Shown here one piece after another: positions 33,431 to 43,986 of a stretch of DNA of 64,000 nt. The position numbers were made by a program, and so were the translations under genes. Within the stretch, counting starts at the first letter, position 1. The number at the start of each line of letters is the position of its first letter. The notes beneath the pieces are model-generated. The model made no database searches. It saw only the letters and a list, made by a program, of their open reading frames with translations, and had not been told where the DNA came from. The stretch comes from Marasmius tenuissimus (taxonomy: Eukaryota; Basidiomycota; Agaricomycetes; Agaricales; Marasmiaceae). The stretch spans positions 2,418,001 through 2,482,000 of the forward strand of contig JAQOTA010000053.1 in NCBI GenBank assembly GCA_029532415.1. Reading direction: 5' to 3'.

Positions 33431-36367
33431 ATGGTCGATCTCAAGAAGCGCAAGGCTTCCTCCCGTTCATTACCGTCCAAGAAAAAGATCAAAGTCAGTC
33501 ATGCGAATAGCTCAACATTACCTTGGAAAAAGTCCTCGCGACCCCTGGAGGCTGGTATCGACGCGGACGATGGGATTCTAGAATTGGAAGAGGTAGAAGG
33601 CGTTGAAGTCTTCTACGAAGAAGGCAAGGGAGGAAGAATCGCTCGATTCAATGTGAGCTGTGCGACATTATATCTCATATTGCTGATATGTTGACTGTGC
33701 TCGCGTAAACAGGTCATAGAGAATGAGAACGATAGTCAAGACGAAGACGAGGATATGCGCGACGACAATGAAGACGCTCAAAGCGCTGACGACGAGGATG
33801 AGCCTGTCGAGCAAGTGAAATTTGACTGTAATAGTTCTCTTTACGTTCGCGTGCTTTCCCTCACTTGACCTCCAACAGCAGAGAAGCTCCTTCCACTATG
33901 GCATCCAATGGAACTTCATCCCCAGCTCTACAAGTCTCTGCACCAAAGGAAATTCCTCGAGCCCACTCCGATCCAAGAAAAGTGTATACCGCTTGCACTA
34001 AACGGAAGAGATGTCGTTGGGATTGCACAAACGGTGTGTAACTACCTTGTCTTGACAGGAATGCGACTAACAATCTCGTCCAGGGTTCGGGTAAAACTCT
34101 TGCTTACGGACTACCCATTCTACATCGATTGCTTCAAGATGCTCGACCCAACAAGAAGTCAAAACGGTCTCTTCGTGCACTAATTCTAGCACCTACGAGG
34201 GAACTGGCGCTACAGGTTTCGACTCACATGAAGGAATCACTCGACGTGTTAGAATCTCACATCAAGCAAGAGGAAGATGAGAACGCGTCAAACGCGGCCG
34301 TGAATAGGAAGGCAAAAGGAAAGAAGAAAGAAAAGTCGGAGAAGGAGAAAAACGAACCATCGATTCCTATCAAAAAGCCACCGCCAGCGGTCAGTATAGC
34401 CGCTATAGTGGGTGGAATGTCGGCACAGAAGCAGAGAAGAATTCTTGATCGAGGTGTTGATGTTCTTGTTGCAACTCCTGGTCGTTTGTGGGATATTATC
34501 CAAGAAGTACGCATCTTGTCTGTCTTGTCGCAGTATCATCGTTGAACCCTCACATACAGGACGATAAACTCGCTACGGAGATAAGAGATAACTTGCGCTT
34601 TTTGGTACTAGACGAAGCCGACCGAATGATTGAAACGGGACATTTCAAAGAACTCGATAATATTTTACGGCTCACTTTGCGAATAGACAAGTATGTCTCC
34701 ATTATTCTATACCTTCCCTTATTGACATGTGCGCATTGGTTTATAGTGCAGAACGTATCCCTAATGATATAGAGTCCACAAGCGACGAGGAGGGGGAGCA
34801 AGCTGAAGATAGGGAGGCCCCATCGAGATCGGATTCCGAAACCCATTTACAGACATTCGTATTCTCTGCGACACTGAGTAAAGAGCTACAGAGGAATGTC
34901 AAGAAGCGGTCTCGGCCCAAGGGAGGCGGAAAGAAACCCAATCACCAACCGGCAACGACTTTAGGTCAGACGCGTTCAACGCTGCTGCCACCGCCTACGT
35001 TGACGAACTCTTCCTGAATAGATGATCTTTTACTGAAACTCGATTTCCGTGATCTGAACGGCCCTGAAGTGATTGATCTCAGTCCTGAGGACGGTCTCGT
35101 CGATACGTTGGTTGAGAGCAAAGTGGAATGTCTTGTAACTGACAAGGTAAGCAAAAATATTCCGTCTGTATAGGACGACAATTCGTTAAACATACATCTC
35201 TAGGACATATATCTGTACTACTTCCTACTCCGCTATCCCGGTCGAACATTAGTATTCCTATCTGCCATTGATGGTATCCGACGCTTGCTACCGCTCCTGG
35301 AGATCCTCAACCAGAAGGTTTATCCCATCCACTCGCAGCTCGAGATGAGACAACGTCTGAAGAACCTTGATAGGTCAATTTTATCACCTCTCCTTGATTC
35401 CCAAACCACAAGCTGACCGGTGCGATAGGTTCAAATCGGCGCCTGACTCAGTCCTCCTCGCTACGGACATTGCAGCTCGTGGACTGGATATTCAAGGAGT
35501 GGATCACGTCGTGCACTATCAAGTACCGCGTTCAGCTGATGTTTATATTCACCGAAATGGCCGAACAGCGCGTGCAGGTGGGAAGGGGTTCAGTCTTTTG
35601 TTGGTTGCCCCCGACGAGCGGAAGACTCTCGCAGGAGTTCTTGGATCGTTTGCTTCCGGTCGAGGTCCGCCTGCTCTGTACTTCAATGCATGTGCGAAGT
35701 AACTTACCTCTCTATCAGATGCCAAGTCGATACCTCTATTTCCAATACCAGATACCAAACTATTGGACAAGCTGAAGGCACGTGTGAAGCTTGCGAAGGA
35801 GATCGAAGGAGTTGGCCATAAAGTTAGAAAAGCGAACCATGAGGACAAATGGATGAAGGAGGCGGCTGATGTGCTCGGTGTAGACCTCAGTGACGATGAC
35901 GATGATAGGTCCGTAGTTGTCTCGTCGTCAAGGACATTGGTCACGCGTCTAACGACTGTTTTTACCAGGAAACCTGCCAAGAAAAAGCCGAAGCAAGACG
36001 CCAAACTTGCATCGATGAAGGCAGAATTGAAGCAGATGTTATCACAACCGCTACTGGCTCGCGGCGTATCGGTCAGATACATTACCGGTGGCAGCAATCC
36101 TCTCGCGGAAGAGCTATTAAAACAAAGAAGTTCGACGACGTCAAGCGAAGGTGCGTGCTCTGGTGTTTTTTTTCCCGGGTCCATGTGCAGTTCTTGATCA
36201 TGATACTTCTAGACATATCTCCTGTCATGCTGGGACTTGGAGGTGGTAAAGCAGATGCCGGCGAAGACGTTGCCGAGGCTCTGAGGAACAAGTCCAAGGG
36301 AAGAAGAAAAAGCGAGATGAAACCGAAGACAGAAAAAAGCGAGTGGAATGGAATTGGGTCCTCTTGA
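33431..36367 (+). CDS. mak5: DEAD-box RNA helicase MAK5 (DDX24-like)
   Basis: Nucleolar ATP-dependent RNA helicase for 60S ribosome assembly. The N-terminus is basic then acidic ([20 protein letters not shown]). The Q motif region is [20 protein letters not shown]; motif I (AQTGSGKT) is split by an intron at 34035-34083. Motif Ia is [10 protein letters not shown], motif Ib ATPGRLWD, motif [10 protein letters not shown], motif III FSATL. The second lobe has [20 protein letters not shown] and the [11 protein letters not shown] motif VI. Two charged insertions (after ESHIKQ and after LRID) and a Lys-rich tail are typical of MAK5/DDX24. About nine introns; the stop is at 36365-36367. Length, about 780 residues, fits the family. 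Confidence 0.92.
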
Positions 36368-36741
36368 CTCTGTATTAGTGTCAAGAGTTGAAGGACTGTT
36401 GTAGTAAGGCACAATGGATGAAGTATTCACGAGGCGCGTTGACCACATTGCTCCTAACGTCTCACGATAAGCTAGCGTTCTCATTGGCCGCCATACATAT
36501 GCTACAACTCTCGTTCGTTCGAAGACCCGTGACCTGTAATTGCCAGTTCTGCGGCACTGTGATATTGATGGTGGGTGGATGGCTGAGGAACCATGTTGTA
36601 GAAAATCCGACGAGGTACTTGGGTCCTTTACCGGCAGTATGATGGCAACCAGGCGTTCAAGGTATAAAAAGGGCCCTTGAAGGAGTGCATTCTTCAAGGT
36701 GCTCTCAGGTGTTTCAATACCTCTCAGACCTCATATTCCAG
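36368..36741. other. Intergenic, cutinase promoter
   Basis: Contains the cutinase TATA box; no other gene is seen. Confidence 0.5.
36663..36670 (+). promoter_or_regulatory. TATA box of cutinase gene
   Basis: TATAAAAA lies 79 nt upstream of the ATG at 36742, in an otherwise GC-balanced region. Confidence 0.65.
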
Positions 36742-37626
36742 ATGGCTCCCGCATTCCGTCTCGCTGTTGCAGCATTGGCCCTCATCTCCTCCGTCTTCGC
36801 GGCTCCTCTTGAGGAACGCCAGGCGTGTGCTGATGTTATTGTACAGAACTTTTCTCCGTCATCCTACCTCTGTACGTACTAACCCACATCAAAGGTGATT
36901 TACGCTCGCGGCACAACCCAGCAATCACCCATCGGCGACTCTGCAAGCGTTGGAGCCCTTTTCCGGGACAACATCAGGTCTCGTCTTGGCAGCCGCACTT
37001 TGACTTTCCAGGGGGTCGACTACCCGGCCAATATCGCTGGCTTCCTCGCTGGCGGGGACCCCGCTGGCTCCCGTACCATGGCGGCTGACGTGCGTGTAGC
37101 TCTGTCCTTTTTTGACACCTTGAAATTGAAGTACTCCTTCTAGATTACCAGCGCGGCTAACTCCTGCCCTAACGTACGTCATGTCTTATGTTCCAAGTAC
37201 ATGTCAGACAACTTGAATTTGCCTGACAGGCCAAAATCGTATCTGCGGGATACAGCCAGGGTGCACAGCTCGTCCATAACTCCGCGAAGATGCTCACCAG
37301 CGCCGTCACCAACCGTATCAGCGCTGTTGTTACCTTCGTGAGTTATGATTATCGCATTGCTTGTCGGAGTTGGCTAAGGCAGTGTTCGCCAGGGTGACCC
37401 GTACCAGAACCAGGCCGTCGGTAGTGTTCCCTCGAGCAAAGTCCTCGTCGTCTGCCACAATGGCGACAACATCTGCGAGGGAGGTATCAACCCCACCGGC
37501 CCGCACACGTATGTCTCAGTACTACCTCCGATGAGCCCGCCACTGACAGAGGTCCATTACCAATAACACAGCACTTACCAACAAGACGCTCCGGCTGCAG
37601 CTCAGTTCGTTATTAGCAAGGTTTAG
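36742..37626 (+). CDS. Secreted cutinase (CE5)
   Basis: Serine esterase that hydrolyses plant cutin or related polyesters outside the cell. The ATG at 36742 starts MAPAFRLAVAALALISSVFA, a signal peptide, then PLEERQ, a likely propeptide cut. After a 54 nt intron with a perfect TACTAAC branch site the mature domain reads VIYARGTTQQSPIGDSASVG. The nucleophile elbow is AGYSQGAQ. The catalytic Asp and His lie in VCHNGDNICEGGINPTGPHT and the next exon gives TYQQDAPAAAQFVISKV. Five introns. Catalytic residues and the cysteines near them are all present. Mature length near 200 residues is typical. Confidence 0.93.
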
Positions 37627-39112
37627 ACCCTGCTTTCTGAGGAAACAGTACGGAAGGGTGATCAAAGGGAGAAGTTGCGCACTCTCGAATACGAAATTGT
37701 ACAAAATACCCATTGAAACTATGAAAGTATGGTCCGTTCGAGATCGAAGTATCCTTTGAAGCGTTCAATGCCTTTGGGAGTCCACGTAGGACCCGATGCT
37801 CAGAATGGAGATTAGCCGTTCTTCCCGTCGGTAAGGTGAGACCGTCAGCGCTCTCGTACCAGGCGTATGTCTTCCGAAACCATCTTCCCTCTCAGCGCCG
37901 GATAAACACCCGAGCGCCCGTTTGATCTTCAAGCATCTTACGCCGTTCCTGGCCGTCGCCCCTGCCTACTTGCAGTGAGTCACCGCAGGCGTGAGCGGGA
38001 GTGTCGAGCGTTCTCCGTGGTGACTCGCTGGAGTTGGGCCTGCGCCCACTTACTTGACAAGATTGGTTCGCAGCGTTCAAGATGTTTGTGAGCGATAATC
38101 AATTGCAACGACTGGATGCTGAATGGAGCTCATCCACTCAGCTGATGCGCCGAAGGCTACTCCGAACTCCCGCAGCTTCAATCCAGCGCCCATGATACTA
38201 TGATGGACGAACCTGGAAAATGAAGACCATGATCCCCCATTACAGCGTTACGGGTAGACTTGTCTAAAGCCTTACGGTTCCGGAGCTTCACTAACGACTC
38301 TGAGGCCCGAGGGGGCCGATGGTGAGTAAAATCTGGAGCTCTTCAGCCCGAAGAAACTTGGGTTTTGAACCTATTGCCAAGAAGGTACGTCCCCCACTAT
38401 CGGGATGATTCGACTTGTCAAAGCATAAGATAGGTAACTCCGAACTTCCGCCCACAGAATCTTTATTACAATCGATACTAGCTCTAATTCATCATGTCCA
38501 ACTCTGACGTCGATCCTATAGGCTATAACCTCGTTTGGATGCCGGAGACTCTGTAATCCGAGTGGCGACAACCTCGGGTGTCGAAAATGTACGGTCACCA
38601 ATCGACGTGCCGGGGCTCAATCACTAATGTAAATACGGTCATTCAAAGGCCTACTGTAACGGCTTGTAACGGCTACGGCGAATCTTGTTGATAAAAACTG
38701 ACCCGGATGCCCAATCCTATTGAAGTCAAAAAGGCGCGCAAAGTTGTCAGCCTAGCGTGTGCGCTGGGCGCCTGCCTGAGCGGCAATTCGTTCCTCTTTC
38801 GTCAACCACGTTTACCTCGGGATGCGACCGAGTCTCATCAAGACCGTCTGCGCCCTCTTGACCGTTTTGCCTCGGGCGCACCCTCCTTGAATGCTACAGG
38901 CGTTGGCGGCTCACATGATTGGAGCAGAATATCAAGATTTCAACACAGCAACACGACAGCTATACGGTTTTCATATTGAATTTCATTGTTGAACGCTTGT
39001 TCACTGGACATGCGTTTTAAAATGCAAAACATATAAAAGGGGCTCGGGATATATTTCTCGACCATAGCCCCGATCTCTCCCCTTCACCAGCTACTCCGCG
39101 GTCAGCCTCAGC
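37627..39112. other. Intergenic, no gene resolved
   Basis: 1.5 kb without convincing coding sequence. A plus-strand frame at 38707-38979 (90 codons) lacks a recognisable product. The right end is the promoter of the next gene. Confidence 0.45.
39032..39039 (+). promoter_or_regulatory. TATA box of unknown helical protein gene
   Basis: TATAAAAG 81 nt before the ATG at 39113, followed by a C/T-rich leader (GATCTCTCCCCTTCACC). Confidence 0.6.
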
Positions 39113-40691
39113 ATGCCCCTCAAGCCGCTTTCTCCTACTTCAGCCAAGGCCAAGTTATCGTATCCAGAAACAGTGCTTGCCTTCAACGATGACCACCTCA
39201 TAGCACGCCTTAACGAAGCCTGTCAGAACCTGGCCAAGTCCAGCATTAGACTCATGAGAGGGTTCGACGCAATCAGTAGCCAGTTAAACTCGTTCGACGC
39301 CCAGACACGGAAGAACAAATCCCCTCTGCGGCCAGTGTGGTCAGGGATTCAGAAGGTGAGCACAACTGCCCCTCTCGGGCCTCCAATACTTACATCGCGA
39401 CCGAAGGACTTCACCGATGTGATGAAGCAACATCGGGTGAGCGCTGGACTGATATCGGGTCGATTGAAGAGTAAGCATTGCTCAATGACCCCGGTGATTG
39501 ATTCAGTCAGGCCTGACTGCCGTGTCTTCCAGTGTTACACGGGATGATTCTACCCATGGTGACACGCAACTCCGAGGGTGAATCAGAACGATCCCGCAAT
39601 GAGAAAATACACGTTCTCAAGTCATATATGAATGTACGTCTTCTGTCGTGTTCCAACCGAATCGGGACGGTCCTGGAGGTTTTTCCCTTTCCGATAGATT
39701 TCATCTGATCACGCCGCGTTCACTTATACCCTGACGGAGAAAGCACTGGGGGTCACTTCAAGATTGAATGTCTTCCATACCGAATACGCGAAGATCTCGT
39801 GTCAAGGGGATACTACAGGCCAACAGGAATTACGGGAGCTGACAAACAAGCTCTTCGATCTCGAAGACACGGTAAAACAGTGAGTCCTCACGTATTTGGA
39901 AGGCCTGTAGAAGGGGACTGACCTGACCACCAGATTATGCTCAGCTGTAATATTTACCCGTCTTGTGGCCTTGAAGCAAGTGACTGACCTGCACTTTAGT
40001 TCGGGAGATCTTCCCAGCCAGATGGCTCAACTCTTGCTTTCACCGTCTTGAAGAATATAGTCTCAGAATCGCCCCGTCCTGCCCGTAGGACATTGTCCTG
40101 CGAAAATGTGGTAAGTAGATCTGCGTGCTTCTCGACGACAATAAAGACCATGTTTGACACAACTATAGGCATTGAGCGACTCCGGGGCGACCGCTATAGG
40201 CGTTTTGTACAAGCAGTTAGACAGTGAGTTCGTAGTCGTGGTGGAAGACCCAGGCCACGGGATGTCTCATCAACGTCTCCTGACCCCTACAGGCGCCCAC
40301 GACGAGCTAGCTCACGCTAACTACTCAGTCCAAGTTACCAACCGGAGGACGGATAGTATTAGCACCACCCGGGCGTCGATGACCAAGCTGGTTTCCGACG
40401 AGCTCCTCAATATTCAAGCGGGGCTAAGTCTTTTCTTAGCGATATGGGGGAACCTCCGGACAGAGTGCATGACGATTCTGGATTGGCTCGAGAATCGCAA
40501 GGACTATTTGGTAAACACATGTTTGCGTCTTCGTGCCCCGAATCTGATAGCTCATCTCCTCGTTCCAGAAATCTCCCGCTTGTGTGGAAACATATCTTGC
40601 CACCGGGCGTACTCTGTATCCTCCGCTAGCGGGGGCATTGGATGCCTATATTAGTGCACTGGACCCGGGCCATGGTGCTGACGAGCGTTGA
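39113..40691 (+). CDS. Unknown mostly helical protein
   Basis: The ATG at 39113 follows a clear TATA promoter. Exon 1 contains YPETVLAFNDDHLIARLNEA then KSSIRLMRGFDAISSQLNSF. Later exons read VLHGMILPMVTRNSEGESER, TYTLTEKALGVTSRLNVFHT and QQELRELTNKLFDLEDTVKQ. The last part has ATAIGVLYKQLDSAHDELAH, NIQAGLSLFLAIWGNLRTEC and TILDWLENRKDYL. The final exon encodes KSPACVETYLATGRTLYPPL and ends DPGHGADER at 40689-40691. About seven introns; the joint near 39450-39530 is not resolved and differs by one base from the expected phase. The protein is rich in amphipathic helices and has no signal peptide. Relatives may exist in other mushrooms, but I know no function. Confidence 0.65.
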
Positions 40692-41063
40692 TATGGGGGC
40701 GTCCAGAATGTTACCTTCCTTCCAGAGTTCTTTCCTGTTTAGCGAAGAGGGGGATAATTTAAATCTCGAGATTTGAATCTCCAACGGTGACCGGAACGGA
40801 GTATCTCCTCATTCGACGTGTATTCGTCAGTCCGGATGCAGGGCTGGAACATTGAGTGGACCATGGTCATTACTAGGAGACCGCGCATAATACGAGCCGG
40901 ACGTTGGTTTTTCGGAAGTCGCAGGGAGACATGGCCCTGGGGGCTAGTAGACTTGTTCCTAGTGTTTCACCATTTACAGAGACCGAATGAACATGGAAAT
41001 ACTACAGGGATCACGGTTGGCTGGGATCTATTCACCCTGACATTATTGCTCCCAGCGGTATTG
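40692..41063. other. Intergenic between convergent genes
   Basis: 3' regions of the helical protein gene and of DUF6534 gene 1. A plus-strand frame from 40818 runs into the opposite gene and is not accepted. Confidence 0.45.
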
Positions 41064-42843
41064 TTAATATCGATCGCGGAACTCGAAGCGTTCCACATCC
41101 ACAAATATCTTGAGCTCCGCAGCGGGTTTTACCTGGGTGACGATGAACGTTAGTGTTCCACTGGCCACAGATACGGAGTATGGGTATGAACGTACATCGA
41201 CCAGCTTTACCTTAGGTATAGACGATGATACAGCTGGGTTGTGAACATGGAGGGTAGCGCCCACCGTCTGCGGTCGAGAATTGAGGCTACTCAAGAGAGA
41301 GCTAGTGTACAATTTGCCCAGGGGAAGGTTGAAGATAAGATGTCTTGTGCGAGGCGTCAGCACAACCTGAAAACGGCGGAACAAAGAATCAGGTTACAGT
41401 CCACCAGGCTAAAGGACCTTGAGGTTAGAAAGCCTTATTCTCATCAGAAATTCCGACCAGATACTCACCACCACTAAGTATAGTATGAGATCTATGAGCG
41501 CGCATAGGGAAGTGCAAACACCAGTCTGTACAGTCACTGGGTCAACGCCGAGGTGAAAACCGATGATTCTTTATGAGCGCCATTCAAAAACGGGGCTGGT
41601 GGCAACTCACGATGTATGATCTGATCCACAAACTGGTCAGAACTACGGAACCCGGTTTTCTTCTTCTTCTAGAAAGGAGCGCCGAGTGTGAGCTTGATGG
41701 TCGATCCACTGATATGCTCTGAAAATGTACCCTGAGGTGGTGTGAGCCACCCAAACGAGGTAGTCAAGAGCCATGGATCTCGTACAGGTAAATGACCAAA
41801 ATAGTCGTGATTGCGATATCTGCGAGACATTCCCCGCCTAGCCATAGCAAAACGAAAGGCTATCGGTGCAGCTCTCGTGAGTAAACGAGGTCTGTTTGGA
41901 TACGATAGTGATGGCGTACCTTGAAGGTGCGAAACTTAGTATACTGGGGATGTCTCAGTACTCCCAGTGTAGAGGCGGCTGCTCCAGCTGCAACGCGTAC
42001 AAGAACATTCAGACACGGACAGGAGGCAAAGTAATCGGACAACTTACCAAATCCCGCCAATGAGAAACAAACTACCACGAGATAGAGGAATGGACTGGAA
42101 GTTAGAAGCCTCACTCGCCGAGCAAAAAATAACTGAACAAGAGTGGCGATTAGGCCCTGTCCTTTGGCGTAAGAAGCGAGGTCCCTTCTCAGATTTATAG
42201 AACGAGCACTCACGGTAAGGACGGGCCCTAGTATAACAATGATGAGGAGGATTTAACATGGAAATAAGGAGAGGGTCCCACCTGTCGCCAAGGCTGGGTG
42301 TTGGTGGAGTCAGCATCATCAGAAAGAGAGCCACCGTATGATCCAACGCACCCCAGTGTGCCGTCTGCAGATAGGCAATATTGCCTGAGGGGAGGGTATG
42401 AGCGCTGAAACGAAAGCCACGATTGCAGGATATAAGCTCACCAGAATGAAGTATCAGTGCGTCGTAAAGCTCACATGCTATGAATAGCGTATTGAGCGCG
42501 TTGGTAGTATAGATGCATCCAATCTGAAGGGTCGGGGCGTGTTCAATTAGATGGAATAATAATGAGGAAGTGGCCAAGAACTTGCAAATAGCTTCATCTC
42601 GAGTTTGTCTCTGACAACCACGAGAATTCAGTGAACACTGAGAGTCGCGACGGATTGAAGCAAACCTTGAGTAGGCGAGGACGTAGAAATGAGCCTGAGC
42701 GGTTATGAGACCGAATAGGAAGACGTTGAAGATGAATCCCATGAGCATTGGACCGTGCCTAGGAATACAGCAAATGAGAAATCTCGTGAATGGGGCAGCA
42801 CAGCGAGAAGAAACGAGACGTACGCGAGTTCGGCGGGAAGCAT
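41064..42843 (-). CDS. DUF6534 multi-pass membrane protein, copy 1
   Basis: Member of a large Agaricomycete family of about 7-TM proteins of unknown role. The ATG at 42843 gives MLPAELAHGPMLMGFIFNVF, continuing FLFGLITAQAHFYVLAYS. Later exons carry IYTTNALNTLFIACELYDAL, LIATLVQLFFARRVRLLTSS, FLYLVVVCFSLAGFG and AGAAASTLGVLRHPQYTKFR. Then come PFVLLWLGGECLADIAITTI, KKKKTGFRSSDQFVDQIIH, LTVQTGVCTSLCALIDLILY and the family C-terminal block LIFNLPLGKLYTSSLLSSLN. About ten introns are required; one (about 41,660-41,700) is only 41 nt. The exon near 42,590 is the least certain. The tail after SLNSR has no family pattern. Confidence 0.75.
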
Positions 42844-43986
42844 TGTGTGGTGATCTCGTGAGTATCGACTGAAACAAGGGGCAAGCGGGAGACCGGAACT
42901 GAGGTGGACTTGCTGGTCGTTGAAGTCGTCGTTGAGGCCAACCTGTGAGTCACGTTCACTGTAGGCACTGTAATCGAAATTCTCTGGTACTCACTCACAA
43001 TTAAGTCATCAAACTGTCATTTTCTTGCAATCCACAATCTGGCGCGCTCTTCTCTTCTTCGGTTTTATTGCTTTAGACGCCAGGACGGTTCACACTCAGA
43101 GCACTTCATCTCAGAGCGTGGGTGTAGGTGGGTGTATGATTCATCAAACGCGACATTTGTGGGCTGGGGTGCTTTGAACCGAACAGGGCTGCGATGGGCG
43201 CATCTCTTGGTATGTTATTATGTGTCAGCCAGTTGCACTAAGGCATCGATTGTCACCAGTCGATTGCGTTAAGGAAAACAGATGAACTGTTGAATTCCCG
43301 TGTCAACCGGGAATGGACTCGGACCCAGGTAGAACGTTGGGCGCTATTTAGTAGCTCACTCGCCTTTCTGGGGGCTTAACCGGTAACCGCGAGGTAACCG
43401 TCAACAGTGTAGCCAACGGCAACGGGAAAACAATCGTTCCCCATTGCGTAGAGGTATCATCGAACAAACATCCGACTTGACCGAAGGTTTAAAGCTGGAG
43501 TTTGTTCTCGGGGAGGCACCATTGCACACAAACGGTCAAGGGGGAACTCAAGATGTGTACATGGGACGATACCATTTTGCAACTGCACTACTTACAACCG
43601 AATACATAGAAAGTAGCCGATAGCGATAACAAAAGTCAAGTTGGAGAGAAAAGTACATGAAGGAATAGCGAGTGTCGGTTTGGATCCGATGTATAGGTTT
43701 CGGGCGAACCATGAAAGGTGGGTATTAGTGAGGAAGCCAACGAGAGAGGGCGTTTATGGCACATTTGATTCTGGATGTACTGGCAAACAGAGAACCTCGA
43801 CGTCCTGTTGTCTCGAGATCTGTAATCAATACCATCTAGAAGATCCCGTCGCAAACGAGACGCATCCTCGAGTCGCAGGAAGTTGTCTGACAGGGAGCAG
43901 GACAAACAACCGGTCAGGTGAATTTATGGTGAACCCTCAGGCGTCCCGCGCTCGTAAAAAGACATGTCCAAAGAGGGAGGTCCATT
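42844..43986. other. Intergenic, no gene resolved
   Basis: Frames at 43641-44393 (+) and 43636-43905 (-) are open but have no recognisable product; the plus frame overlaps the EST1-like gene and is taken as a shadow. Confidence 0.45.

Noticed and set aside
38707..38979. Plus-strand frame of 90 codons in a gene-free stretch
   Set aside because: No recognisable product, splice sites or promoter; chance frame is likely.
40818..41153. Hydrophobic plus-strand frame of 111 codons
   Set aside because: Runs into the opposite DUF6534 3' end, lacks promoter and splice support.
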